Positions 17,812 to 26,750 of a DNA stretch of 64,000 bases are shown one piece after another (the first letter of the stretch is position 1; each line of letters starts with the position of its first letter). The stretch is from the NCBI GenBank assembly GCA_964412015.1, contig CAYPMO010000011.1, positions 16,442 through 80,441 on the forward strand. The letters run 5' to 3'. This stretch comes from SZUA-318 sp964412015. Lineage in GTDB: Bacteria; Gemmatimonadota; Gemmatimonadetes; Longimicrobiales; Gaopeijiaceae. The notes under the pieces were generated by a model, which worked only from the letters and a program-made list of their open reading frames with translations, did not search any database and had not been told where the DNA came from. The position numbers and the translations under genes were made by a program.

Positions 17812-18153
17812 TCATGCCGTACCACCCTCGGCCAGCGCCTTGGCCACCGCCTCCGAATACCGCCGCCAGGTGCTCGCCTCTTCCTCGAGGCAGCGCCTGC
17901 CGGCCGCCGTGAGCGAATAGTACTTGGCGCGACGGTTGTGCTCGCTCACGCCCCAAGTCGCCTGGACCAACCTGCGGCGCGCGAGCCGGTGGAGCGCCGG
18001 GTACAGCGTGCCTTCCTCCACGAGAAGCGTCCCGTCGGTGGCGGCCGCGATCCACTCCGAGACCGCGTAGCCGTGCTTTTCGCCCACACGGAGAGCGTTC
18101 AGGATCAGCAGATCCAACGTCCCGCGGAAAAGGCTCAGGTTGTCCGCGCCCAT
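17812..18153 (-). CDS. PadR-family transcriptional regulator
   Basis: 113 residues from ATG 18153, preceded by AAAGGGGAGAGC; the frame is open further upstream but that part is the promoter and operator region. Winged-helix PadR domain: LFRGTLDLLILNAL, HGYAVSEWI, VEEGTLYPALHRLARRRL and the wing (KYYSLTAAGRR), followed by a short helix. PadR proteins of this type normally repress themselves and the adjacent ADOP permease gene. Two near-identical palindromes bracket its own promoter, supporting autoregulation. An ATG overlapping its stop (17813-17815) opens a 23-codon remnant of the original permease start. Confidence 0.9.
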   Translation of the reverse strand: MGADNLSLFRGTLDLLILNALRVGEKHGYAVSEWIAAATDGTLLVEEGTLYPALHRLARRRLVQATWGVSEHNRRAKYYSLTAAGRRCLEEEASTWRRYSEAVAKALAEGGTA

Positions 18154-18158
18154 GCTCT

Positions 18159-18178
18159 CCCCTTTGCATTCCAGGGGA
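18159..18178 (-). promoter_or_regulatory. padR operator O2: Proximal PadR operator candidate (imperfect palindrome)
   Basis: Twenty bases, plus-strand CCCCTTTGCATTCCAGGGGA. It has CCCCT/AGGGG arms, matches the distal site at 17 of 20 positions, and overlaps the predicted -10 box edge and the padR ribosome-binding site. Binding is inferred. Confidence 0.55.
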
Positions 18179-18207
18179 AAGTAGTCCTCGCTCCCCTTTG
18201 ATTTCAA
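18178..18207 (-). promoter_or_regulatory. padR promoter
   Basis: Minus strand: TTGAAA (18202-18207), 18-base spacer, TACTTT (18178-18183). The -35 box lies inside the distal palindrome, and the -10 box abuts the proximal one. Confidence 0.5.
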
Positions 18208-18212
18208 GGGGA
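18193..18212 (-). promoter_or_regulatory. padR operator O1: Distal PadR operator candidate (palindrome)
   Basis: Twenty bases, plus-strand CCCCTTTGATTTCAAGGGGA, with perfect 6-bp CCCCTT/AAGGGG arms. It starts 34 bases from the start of the proximal copy and covers the predicted -35 box. Confidence 0.55.
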
Positions 18213-18298
18213 TCGATCCGACACATCTGGAAACCCCTGTTCCCTCCCGGGTACCAAAGCGATACACAGCGCGATTCCACCGCGCGCCCCCACGACCC

Positions 18299-19333
18299 GT
18301 GCGCGCCACTCCAGCCCCAACCGTCCTCGCTGTCCTCACCGCTCTCGCCGCGGCATTCCCGGCGGCATGCGGCGACGGCGTGACCGAGCCCGAGGGCCCG
18401 CCGGTTTCCCTCGCCTGCACCGCCGCCTCACCCATCTGCTCCGAGCGGCTGCCGATGGGCGCGGGCCGATACCTTCCGGTCTACCGCACCCACAGCCTGA
18501 CCAGGGGCGACGGCGCCGTCGAGCACGCCGTGGTCGTCGTGCATGGCGCCGACCGCAACGCCGACACCTACTTCGTCACGATGGTCGAGGCGCTGCGCGC
18601 GGCCGGAGCGCTCACCTCGACGGTCGTGGTGGCTCCCGACTTCAAGACCAGCGACGACGGCCCCCTTCCCGACGAGCCCTACTGGTCGAGCGAGGGCTGG
18701 AAGCGCGGCGACCTGTCGGCCACGGCGAGCCCTCTGGAGCGCATCAGCTCGTTCGCCGCGATGGATACGTTGCTCGGCGCCTTCGCGGACCGGAGCCGGT
18801 TCCCGTACCTGGAGACCATCGTCGTGACCGGCCACTCGGCCGGAGGCCAGTTCACGCACCGCTATGCCGGAGCGAGTCCAGTCGCCGAAGAGCTGAGGGA
18901 GCTCCAGGTGCGCTTCGTCGTCGCCAATCCCTCCACGTACCTCTGGCTCGGACCCGAGCGCCCCGCCGACGTCGGCTTTGCGCGCCCGGACACCGCGGCG
19001 TGCCCGGGATGGAACGACTGGCCCTACGGACTCTCCGACCGCAACGCCTACGCGCGTGGCGTGGACGACGCGGGGATCCGCCGGCAGCTCACCACGCGGG
19101 ACGTGCGCATCCTCCTGGGCGATGCGGACACGCTCACCGCGTATCTGGACACGACCTGCGCCGCCAACCTCCAGGGTCGCCGGCGCTACGACCGGGGGCG
19201 CGCGCTCGTGCGGTTCATGGACATCTACGTTCCTGGACACGGGCACCGGGAGTCCGTGATCGCGGGCGTGGGACACTCGAGCCGAGGCATCTACGGCTCG
19301 GCGGAGGGGACGGCAGCGCTGACGGTCTGGTGA
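18299..19333 (+). CDS. Putative lipoprotein alpha/beta hydrolase
   Basis: 344 residues from GTG 18299. Hydrophobic leader with lipobox-like PAACG (Cys24). The fold is alpha/beta-hydrolase-like: a VVVVHGADRNAD strand-turn near residue 80 (oxyanion region), nucleophile elbow VTGHSAGG (Ser about 180), and a C-terminal VPGHGHRES histidine candidate. An acid residue is plausible in RILLGDADT. The substrate cannot be told. No ribosome site is obvious before the GTG, so the true start may differ or the mRNA may be leaderless. Divergent from padR across a 145-base gap. Confidence 0.72.
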   Translation: MRATPAPTVLAVLTALAAAFPAACGDGVTEPEGPPVSLACTAASPICSERLPMGAGRYLPVYRTHSLTRGDGAVEHAVVVVHGADRNADTYFVTMVEALRAAGALTSTVVVAPDFKTSDDGPLPDEPYWSSEGWKRGDLSATASPLERISSFAAMDTLLGAFADRSRFPYLETIVVTGHSAGGQFTHRYAGASPVAEELRELQVRFVVANPSTYLWLGPERPADVGFARPDTAACPGWNDWPYGLSDRNAYARGVDDAGIRRQLTTRDVRILLGDADTLTAYLDTTCAANLQGRRRYDRGRALVRFMDIYVPGHGHRESVIAGVGHSSRGIYGSAEGTAALTVW

Positions 19334-19355
19334 GCCGGCGCCGCTCACCCTCCGG

Positions 19356-21818
19356 TCACTCGTGCCTGAGCGTCGTGGCCGGGTCCAGGCGCGCTGCCCG
19401 CCGGGCGGGAAGCCAGCTCGCCAGCAGTGCCACGGCGGCCAGCCCCACCACCACCACCCCGAAGGTCAGCGGGTCAATGGGCTCGATACCGAACAGGAAG
19501 GACTCCATCACCCGGGAGACGACCGCGGCGGCCGCCACGCCCACGAGCGTCCCCAGGCCGGCCAGGACCATCCCCTGCCCCACGACCGTCCGGCTCACCC
19601 GACCACGCTCGGCCCCCAGGGCCATCCGGATGCCGATCTCCCGGACCCGCTGGCTCACGGCGTAGCTGATCACGCCGTAGATGCCCACGGCCCCAAGCAG
19701 CAAGGCCACGGCGGCGGCGATCCCGAGCATCACCAGGGTGAAGGAGGTCCGCGCCAGAGAGCGGGCCATCGCCTCAGCCATGGTCCGCACCTGAGCCAAC
19801 GGGAGGGACGGATCCACCGCCCAGACCACTTCCTGGATGCGCGGCAGGATGCCGTCCATGGCCCCGGGCTCGACCCGGAGGGCGAAGGCCATGCTGCGCT
19901 GGACGCGGTCCTCGCCCTCGTACCATTCCCTCTGCGCCGCCAGCCAGTAGACGGTGCCCGGCGGCTCCTGGTCCACACCGTCCTCATGGACGTCGGCGGC
20001 GACCCCCACCACTTCGCGCCAGACGGAATTGCCGAACAAGGCCAGCGAGATCCGCCGGCCCACCGCCGCCCGCGGATCCTGGAAGTAGTCCCGGGCCACG
20101 CTCTCGCTGATCACGGCCACGTGGGCCCGGTCCTCGATCTCCGTCCACGTGGGGCTCCGGCCTGTTACCAGTGGAATCCCCATGGTCTCGAAGTAGCCCG
20201 GAAGAATCCACTTGAAGCGGCGGATGGGCGGGATCTGGTCCGGGTTCACCGGGAAGCCCTCCACGATGATGGGATCGTTGGACTGCCACGACCCCATGGG
20301 CAGTCCCGAGACCCCGGCCGCGGAGCGCACGCCAGCGATCCCCTCCAGCCTGCCCTGGATGTCCCGCAGCTTCACCAGCGCCTCCTGGTCCGAACCTCCC
20401 CGCACGGTGACCCGGAACGTCATGAGGCTCGCCGGGTCGTCGAAGCCCGGGTCCACGTTCCGAAGGGCCAGGAAACTCCGGACCATGAGACCGGAGCCCA
20501 CCAGGAGCATCAGGGCCATGGCCACCTGGGCCACCACCAGACCGTTCCGGGCCCGGTGTCGCTCCCGTCCCTGGCTCGCGCCGCGGCTCCCCTCCTTGAG
20601 GGCCGAGGCCAGGTCCGGACGGCCGAGCCGCACCAGGGGGAAGAATCCGAACGCCAACCCCGAGAGCACCGAGATCGCCAGGGTGAAGGCCAGCACCATC
20701 GGGTCCAGGCCGATTTCGTCCAGGCGCGGGATCCCATCGGGCGCCAGGGAGAGGAGAAGCTCGAGGGCACCCCACGCCAGGGCCACACCCACGACACCGC
20801 TCGCCACCCCCAGCACCAGGCTCTCCAGGAGAAAATCGGCGGCCACGCGTTTGCGACCCGCACCCAGCGCCGTGCGCACCGCCACCTCCCTTGCCCGACC
20901 CTCGGCCCGGACCAGGAAGAGGTTGGCGACGTTGGCGCAGGCGATCAGGAGCACCAGCCCCACACCGCCCAGGAGCACCCAGAGGATGGAAGCCACATCC
21001 CCGACGATGCGGTGCTTCAGGGGCACGACCCGTGAGGCGAAGCGGGCCTCCCGTAGCGCCTCGATCCCGAGCGGGCCGGGGAAGCGCTCGGCGGCCACCG
21101 GGATCAGGCGGTCCATCTCCCGCTCCACCTCGGCGATCTCCACGCCGGGCTTCACGAGCCCGAAGCTCCGGTACGAGAAGTTGCCCATGAAGGTCTCGGC
21201 CGGGTCCCAGCGGAAGGTCCAGAAGAGGTCCGGGCTCGACCCGTCCAGGGAGAAGCGCCGGGGCGCCACGCCCACGACTTCGGCGGGACCGCCGCGAACC
21301 GTGAGGATACGGCCCACCACTCCCAGGTCGCCGCCGAAGGCCCGCTGCCAGTAGCCGTAGCCGAGGACCACGCGCAAAGGGACGCCCGGGGCGTCATCGG
21401 CCGCACCAAGAAGACGGCCAGCAGCGGGCCTGACTCCCAGGAGCAAGAAGAATGACTCCGTTATCACCATCGCTGGGACCACCTCGGGCTCCTCGAGTCC
21501 GGTGACTTCGGCGGTTTCATCCGTCCAGACCGCCAGGTCCTCCAGCGTCTCGCTGTCGGAGCGAGCCGTGAAGTACGTCGCCGGCGACTGGGGCACCCCC
21601 TCGTCGAAGCCCAGCCCCGGCGCCTTCCAGGACAGGTCCACCAGCCGCTCCGATTCGGCGTACGGCAGCGGCTCCAGGAGCACCCCGTTCACCACCGAAA
21701 AGATCGCCGTGCTGGCACCGATTCCCACGGCCAGGGTGGCCACGGCCACGGCGCTGAATAGGGGAACGAGGGCCAGCCGGCGAACCGCCTGTCGGAGCTG
21801 TTGCCAGGTCGTGTCCAT
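19356..21818 (-). CDS. Second ADOP-type ABC transporter permease
   Basis: 820 residues from ATG 21818 (MDTTWQQLRQAVRRLALVPLF); the upstream 34 open codons do not look coding. Same double FtsX/MacB_PCD layout as the permease at 15261: first helix PLFSAVAVATLAVGIGASTAIF, two extracytoplasmic domains, paired three-helix bundles, and the terminal motif ARLDPATTLRHE. It begins directly at the short-prefix type start and has no adjacent PadR or ATPase gene. It is not a close duplicate of the other permease; identity appears limited to the family motifs. Role unknown; such proteins are presumed to export or sense envelope substrates. Confidence 0.88.
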   Translation of the reverse strand: MDTTWQQLRQAVRRLALVPLFSAVAVATLAVGIGASTAIFSVVNGVLLEPLPYAESERLVDLSWKAPGLGFDEGVPQSPATYFTARSDSETLEDLAVWTDETAEVTGLEEPEVVPAMVITESFFLLLGVRPAAGRLLGAADDAPGVPLRVVLGYGYWQRAFGGDLGVVGRILTVRGGPAEVVGVAPRRFSLDGSSPDLFWTFRWDPAETFMGNFSYRSFGLVKPGVEIAEVEREMDRLIPVAAERFPGPLGIEALREARFASRVVPLKHRIVGDVASILWVLLGGVGLVLLIACANVANLFLVRAEGRAREVAVRTALGAGRKRVAADFLLESLVLGVASGVVGVALAWGALELLLSLAPDGIPRLDEIGLDPMVLAFTLAISVLSGLAFGFFPLVRLGRPDLASALKEGSRGASQGRERHRARNGLVVAQVAMALMLLVGSGLMVRSFLALRNVDPGFDDPASLMTFRVTVRGGSDQEALVKLRDIQGRLEGIAGVRSAAGVSGLPMGSWQSNDPIIVEGFPVNPDQIPPIRRFKWILPGYFETMGIPLVTGRSPTWTEIEDRAHVAVISESVARDYFQDPRAAVGRRISLALFGNSVWREVVGVAADVHEDGVDQEPPGTVYWLAAQREWYEGEDRVQRSMAFALRVEPGAMDGILPRIQEVVWAVDPSLPLAQVRTMAEAMARSLARTSFTLVMLGIAAAVALLLGAVGIYGVISYAVSQRVREIGIRMALGAERGRVSRTVVGQGMVLAGLGTLVGVAAAAVVSRVMESFLFGIEPIDPLTFGVVVVGLAAVALLASWLPARRAARLDPATTLRHE

Positions 21819-22026
21819 CGATGAGGTCTGCGGTGTCGGGTCGTGGATCACGGCTCGCCGGAAGGACGCCGGAACCGACCCTTTGGCCGTCGTGTCACCC
21901 GCCCCTACGGCCTTCCGCACACTGCGTGTTTCACCCGCCGGTCTTCCCGCTCACCGGCTAGGAGTCACCCGCATGCGTCCGTCGAGTCGAGGTCGCCATA
22001 GGCCGCCGCTGACGCGCCGGTGCCGC

Positions 22027-23382
22027 TCAGAGCCCGAGCAACCTCAGGATGTCGTTGGATAGCGCCCAGAGCATAATGCCCATGACCACGAGGACCCCGA
22101 TGTTGCTCCAGCGCAGGCGCTGCTCCACCGACACGGCTTTACCCCGGACGGCCTCGATGGTCAGGAACACGAGGTGGCCGCCGTCGAGCACGGGAATCGG
22201 CAGAAGGTTGAGGATCGCCAGGTTCACGCTGAACAGCGCCATGAACCGGAGGAACGTGTCCAGGCCGGCCGCCGCGGCCTCGCCCGAGGCCTCGCCGATC
22301 GTCACGATGCTCCCGACCGCCTTGGGCGAGACGCCGCCCGTGACCAGGTCCCGGAGAAACGCGAGGATGATTCCCGTGACAGTCGCGGTTTCCCGCGCCC
22401 CCGCGACGACGGCCTCGCCGAGCGACGCGTCCCGGTAGGAGACCCGCTCCATCGGCGGATAGATGCCGATCTTGCCCACCTCGGCCACCCTGCCGTCCGG
22501 CCGCTCCGCGCGCTCGGCATCCAGTGTGACGATCCGGAGGAGACTTCTGCCCTCCCGCTCCAGTTCGATCTCCACGCGCTGGCCCGGCCTGGCCTCGACG
22601 AGCGACACGAAGTCGTACCAGCCGTGTACCGGCACGCCGTCGACCGAGATGATCCGATCGCCCGCCTCGAGTCCCGCGCGATCCGCCGGCGAGCCCGGGT
22701 TGACCGCGCCGACGCCCGGCTCGAGCCAGGACCTCACGGCCCGGACCAGATCCGCCCGCGCGGACTCCGCCGCCGGAACGCGGATCTCGACCGTGCGCGT
22801 GGGATTCCTCAACGCGATCGTGAGCGGCCCCGCCGGCAGAGTGTAGAGTCCCTCCCTGACGTCGCCCCAATCCTCCGCCGCCCTGCCCCCGATCGTGGCG
22901 ATCTCGGAGCCGGCGGGTACGTCCGCGAGCGCCTCGGTGCCGGAAGGGAGGAGGGCGGTCTCGATATGGCCGATGCGGGTCGTGGCGAACTCGGGCAATC
23001 CCCACCGCGCGGCGACGTACGTGTACACGCCGAACGCAAACAGCATGTTCATGGCGACGCCCGCGGTGATCACGATCGTGCGCGCCCACAGCGGCTTGGC
23101 ATCGAAGTCCCGCGGGCCCTTCGTGCGCTCCTCCCCGGCCGGGCCGCCCTCGATGCGCTCCATCACCTCGTCCTCCATCCCCCCCATCTTCACGTACCCA
23201 CCGAGGGGAATTGCGGACACGACGTATTCGGTTTCGCCGCGCCGGACGCCGAAGACCTTCGGTCCGAGCCCGATGGAGAAGCGTTGGACCTCCACGCCGA
23301 CGGCCTTGGCCGCGGCGAAATGGCCGAGCTCGTGCACGAAGATCAGCACGGCGAGAACGATAAGCGTCGCGAATATCGTCAT
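22027..23382 (-). CDS. rseP: Site-2 intramembrane metalloprotease RseP
   Basis: 451 residues. M50-family zinc protease of the inner membrane that cuts anti-sigma factors and leftover signal peptides within the membrane. First helix carries the zinc motif HELGH (about 18-22); the second metal-binding motif is LLPIPVLDGGHLVF near residue 400. Between them lie two PDZ-type regions: a degenerate one (ADVPAGSEIATIGGR) and a canonical one (VNPGSPADRAGLEAGDRIISVDG). Four membrane segments. The ATG overlaps the dxr stop (ATGA), making it the last gene of the frr-uppS-cdsA-dxr-rseP chain. Confidence 0.95.
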   Translation of the reverse strand: MTIFATLIVLAVLIFVHELGHFAAAKAVGVEVQRFSIGLGPKVFGVRRGETEYVVSAIPLGGYVKMGGMEDEVMERIEGGPAGEERTKGPRDFDAKPLWARTIVITAGVAMNMLFAFGVYTYVAARWGLPEFATTRIGHIETALLPSGTEALADVPAGSEIATIGGRAAEDWGDVREGLYTLPAGPLTIALRNPTRTVEIRVPAAESARADLVRAVRSWLEPGVGAVNPGSPADRAGLEAGDRIISVDGVPVHGWYDFVSLVEARPGQRVEIELEREGRSLLRIVTLDAERAERPDGRVAEVGKIGIYPPMERVSYRDASLGEAVVAGARETATVTGIILAFLRDLVTGGVSPKAVGSIVTIGEASGEAAAAGLDTFLRFMALFSVNLAILNLLPIPVLDGGHLVFLTIEAVRGKAVSVEQRLRWSNIGVLVVMGIMLWALSNDILRLLGL

Positions 23383-24551
23383 GCGGTCGTCCCTGTTCGG
23401 GCGCTGCCCAGCCGCTTCACGGCCTGGGCCGCCAGCCTTCGCGCCGCCCGGTCGGCGGCCAGCACGTCCTCCACCCCGTGGACCTCAGGGGCGCCCACGC
23501 CGTCGAGGGCGTCGGCCACCACGTCGGCCATCTCGGGGAACCTGATCTCCTCCTGCAAGAACGCCTGAACGGCGATCTCGTTCCCTGCGCTGTACACGGC
23601 GGGCGCACATCCACCTCTCGCTCCGGCCTCCACGCCCAGTCTGAACAGCGGGAAGGTAGCCTCGTCGATCGCCTCGAACGTGAGCGGCGAAGACCTCACC
23701 GGGTCGTACGTCCGGAGCGTCGCGTCGGCCACCCGCTCCGGGTAGTTGAGCGCGTAGAGAATCGGTAGTTCCATCGTGGGGAAGCCCATTTGCGCGAGCA
23801 CCGATCCGTCCACGAACTCCACGAAGGAGTGGACGATGGACTGGGGATGCACGACGGCACCGATGCGGTCGTACCCGAACCCGTAGAGGTAGTGCGCCTC
23901 GATGACCTCCAGCGCCTTGTTGGCCAGCGTGGCCGAGTCCACCGTGACCTTCGCCCCCATGTCCCACGTGGGGTGCTGGAGGGCCTCGGAAGGTCGTGCG
24001 TGCCAGAGGTCCTCCAGGCTCCGTCCACGGAACGGCCCACCCGACGCCGTCAGCATGATCCGTTGGACCGCGCTCCGATCGTGACCCTGCAGGCACTGCA
24101 GGATCGCGCTGTGCTCGGAGTCGATCGGGACGACCTCCGCCCGGCTCCGCCCCGCCGCCCGCAGGACCAACGGTCCACCCACCACCAGGGATTCCTTGTT
24201 CGCCAGGGCCAGGCGTCGGCCCGCCTCGAGGACCCGTAGCGTCGGCTCCAAACCCGCCGAGCCGACCAGCGCGTTCACGACCACGTCCACGTCCGGGAGC
24301 GCTGCCGCGTCGAGCACCGCCTGCCTCCCCTTCACCCAGGTGGTGCCGCCGCCCGAGCTCGGAATCTCGGCCCCCTCATCCCCGACCACCGCGAGGCTCG
24401 GCCGGAAGCGGGCCACGTGCTCGGCGAGCATCTCCACACGGTGGTGCGACGTGAGCGCGACCACCTCGTATCGTCCGGGATGCCGGCCCAGGACTTCCAG
24501 TGTGCTCCTGCCGATGGAGCCCGTTGCTCCGAGGATCGACACGCGGATCAC
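23379..24551 (-). CDS. dxr: 1-deoxy-D-xylulose 5-phosphate reductoisomerase
   Basis: 390 residues. Second step of the MEP isoprenoid pathway: DXP to MEP with NADPH and a divalent metal. NADPH-binding GATGSIGRSTL (8-18), metal/substrate segment PIDSEHSAILQCL, TASGGPFRG loop, HPTWDMGAKVTVDSATL and NKALEVIEAHYLFG-type helix are all present. It feeds UppS, encoded two genes upstream. Four-base overlaps with both neighbours (24548-24551 and 23379-23382). Confidence 0.97.
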   Translation of the reverse strand: MIRVSILGATGSIGRSTLEVLGRHPGRYEVVALTSHHRVEMLAEHVARFRPSLAVVGDEGAEIPSSGGGTTWVKGRQAVLDAAALPDVDVVVNALVGSAGLEPTLRVLEAGRRLALANKESLVVGGPLVLRAAGRSRAEVVPIDSEHSAILQCLQGHDRSAVQRIMLTASGGPFRGRSLEDLWHARPSEALQHPTWDMGAKVTVDSATLANKALEVIEAHYLYGFGYDRIGAVVHPQSIVHSFVEFVDGSVLAQMGFPTMELPILYALNYPERVADATLRTYDPVRSSPLTFEAIDEATFPLFRLGVEAGARGGCAPAVYSAGNEIAVQAFLQEEIRFPEMADVVADALDGVGAPEVHGVEDVLAADRAARRLAAQAVKRLGSARTGTTA

Positions 24552-25429
24552 GCGAGCCGCTCCAACGCGATCAGGATGGCATAGGCCATCGGCATCGTGA
24601 ACGTGAGCGCATCCATCCGGTCCATCACCCCACCATGCCCCGGGAAGATGCGGCCCGAGTCCTTCACCCCGGCCTCACGCTTCAGCAGCGACTCGGCGAA
24701 GTCTCCCACGATCGCGCCCAGACCCAGGCAGGCGCCCACACCCGCGGCTGCGCCGAACCCCTCGATCGGGATCCCGGGCACGTGATCCCTCGCGACCGCA
24801 AGCCACAGGGCCGCTGCCGCCGCCGCGCTCGTCACGCCCGCCCACGCTCCCACCCAACTCTTGTTCGGACTCACCGTGGGAACGAGCTTCCGCTTCCCCC
24901 AGGCGGTTCCCGCGACGAGCGCGGCGGCGTCGCCTACCCAGGTAGCCGCGAGCGGGAGTGCCACGACCATGAGGCCCGCCCAGGGGGACGGCCGGATCGC
25001 CGTCCACCCGAGCAGGCCGGGCAACGCGTGCAGCAGAATTACGCAAGCCATCGGGAACCCCGCGTAGACGACGCTGAACAGGGTGACGGACACCGAGCAG
25101 AGCGGAGCGTTCCCCCTCCGCCGGTTCACGAGCGCCGCTACCAGCGCGAGCATCGTCAGGCCGCCGAGGCCAGCCAGCACCCAGGTGGCGAAGGATGTGA
25201 AGTCGCGGAGCGCGACCGCCGCGACCACCATCGCGGCCGCCGCGGGCATGGTGAGCCAGCCGAACGGACGCACGCCGCGGCACGCCGCCAGCCGGTCGAC
25301 CTCGCCGGCGCCCAGCGCGGCGAGCAGCGCGACCGGCACGCCGAGGATCCATCCGCCCCAGAACAGGATGGCCAGTGCCCCGGGGATGCCCACCGCGGCG
25401 ACGGCGATGCGCGCGCTGAACTCCCTCAC
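24548..25429 (-). CDS. cdsA: Phosphatidate cytidylyltransferase
   Basis: 293 residues, multi-pass membrane enzyme making CDP-diacylglycerol from phosphatidate and CTP, the precursor used by PgsA at the other end of the window. The C-terminal signature is intact (KDSGRIFPGHGGVMDRMDAL), preceded by SPNKSWVGAWAG and GDFAESLLKREAGVKD. About eight hydrophobic segments. It overlaps uppS and dxr by four bases each. Confidence 0.95.
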   Translation of the reverse strand: MREFSARIAVAAVGIPGALAILFWGGWILGVPVALLAALGAGEVDRLAACRGVRPFGWLTMPAAAAMVVAAVALRDFTSFATWVLAGLGGLTMLALVAALVNRRRGNAPLCSVSVTLFSVVYAGFPMACVILLHALPGLLGWTAIRPSPWAGLMVVALPLAATWVGDAAALVAGTAWGKRKLVPTVSPNKSWVGAWAGVTSAAAAAALWLAVARDHVPGIPIEGFGAAAGVGACLGLGAIVGDFAESLLKREAGVKDSGRIFPGHGGVMDRMDALTFTMPMAYAILIALERLA

Positions 25430-26178
25430 GGAGCGTTGACGCGTCCGAACCGCCGCTCACGGCGCTGGAAGTCCAGGACGGCTTCGAAGAAGGTGCTCCG
25501 GGTGAAGTCGGGCCAGAGGACCGGAGAGATGTGGATCTCGGTGTAGGCGAGCTGCCAGAGGAGGAAGTTGCTGATGCGATGCTCGCCCGACGTCCGTATG
25601 AGGAGGTCGGGGTCCGGGTTCCCCACCGTGAAGAGCGTGGACTCGAAAACGTGGTCGTCCACCTGCTCGGGGGTCAGCTCGCCCTGGGCCACGCGTCGGG
25701 CGATCGCGCGCGCCGACCGGAGGATCTCCTCGCGGCCGCCGTACGAAATCATGAGGTTGAGTCGAAGCGCCGTCCCGCCGCGAGTCCCCTCCACGATGGT
25801 GTCCACCGCCGCGCGCGTGGCCGCGTCCACGCGATCCAACTCACCCAGGACGTGGACCTCCACACCCTGTCTCCTGAGTTCGTCGCGCTCCTTGCTTGCG
25901 TAGACCTGGAGCAACGTCATCAGCGCGGAGACCTCCTCGGTCGGCCGCTGCCAGTTCTCCGTCGAAAAGGCGAACAGGGTGAGAACCCCCACGCCCGCAT
26001 CCACGGCCGCCTCGATGACCTCACGCACGGCCTTCATGCCCTCCCGGTGGCCGAGGTAGCGCGGAAGACCGCGCTGCCGAGCCCACCGGCCGTTCCCGTC
26101 CATGATGATGGCGACGTGGTGGGGCACGTCGCCGCTCACGCGGATGCGGTCAAGGAGGTCGTCGGCCGTCATGCTCAA
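25426..26178 (-). CDS. uppS: Isoprenyl (undecaprenyl) diphosphate synthase
   Basis: 250 residues. Cis-prenyltransferase that builds the C55 carrier lipid for peptidoglycan and O-antigen. Conserved segments: IIMDGNGRWARQRGLPR with catalytic Asp, GHREGMKAVREVIE, TLFAFSTENWQRP, and the C-terminal DLLIRTSGEHRISNFLLWQLAYTE metal/IPP-binding block. ATG-TGA overlaps with frr upstream and cdsA downstream. Confidence 0.96.
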   Translation of the reverse strand: MSMTADDLLDRIRVSGDVPHHVAIIMDGNGRWARQRGLPRYLGHREGMKAVREVIEAAVDAGVGVLTLFAFSTENWQRPTEEVSALMTLLQVYASKERDELRRQGVEVHVLGELDRVDAATRAAVDTIVEGTRGGTALRLNLMISYGGREEILRSARAIARRVAQGELTPEQVDDHVFESTLFTVGNPDPDLLIRTSGEHRISNFLLWQLAYTEIHISPVLWPDFTRSTFFEAVLDFQRRERRFGRVNAP

Positions 26179-26726
26179 ATCGCCATCACCTCGGCTTCCT
26201 TGTGCTTCAGCAGCTCTTCGATCTTGGCCTGATACTCTTGCGTCAGCTTCTCGAGCTCGTCCTCGCGCTTGCGCGCGTCGTCCTCCGAGATCTCGTGATC
26301 CTTGACCTTCTGGTGGAGCTCCTCCCGAGTGAGGCGCCGCGCATGCCGGATCGATACCCTGCCCTCCTCCGCCATCTTGTGCAGGAGCTTCACGTACTCC
26401 TTGCGCCTCTCCTCGGTCAGGGCCGGGACCGGAACCCGGATGACATTGCCGTCGTTGGAAGGATTGAGCCCCAGGTCCGCGGTCTGGATGGCCCGTTCGA
26501 CGGCTCCCATGAGGGACTTGTCGAACGGCTGGATGAGGAGCAGGCTCGGCTCCGGCGTGTGGACCGTCGCCACCTGGTTCACGTGCATCTTCGTCCCGTA
26601 CGCATCCACCCGGACCGTATCCAGGAGAGCGGGCGTCGCCTTCCCGGTTCGGACCGATGCGAACTCCCGGCGCATGGCATCGAGGGCGTCGTCCATGCGC
26701 TGTCTGGCTTGCTCTACCGTGGGCAT
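26175..26726 (-). CDS. frr: Ribosome recycling factor
   Basis: 183 residues, normal length. It splits post-termination ribosomes together with EF-G. Typical blocks: MRREFASVRTGKATPALLD, VDAYGTK, PEPSLLLIQPFDKS, NPSNDGNVIRVPVPALTEERR and a helical C-terminus. Twenty-four bases downstream of pyrH; its stop overlaps uppS by four bases. Confidence 0.97.
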   Translation of the reverse strand: MPTVEQARQRMDDALDAMRREFASVRTGKATPALLDTVRVDAYGTKMHVNQVATVHTPEPSLLLIQPFDKSLMGAVERAIQTADLGLNPSNDGNVIRVPVPALTEERRKEYVKLLHKMAEEGRVSIRHARRLTREELHQKVKDHEISEDDARKREDELEKLTQEYQAKIEELLKHKEAEVMAI

Positions 26727-26750
26727 GATCTCTCCCAGAGGGCGTGAATA

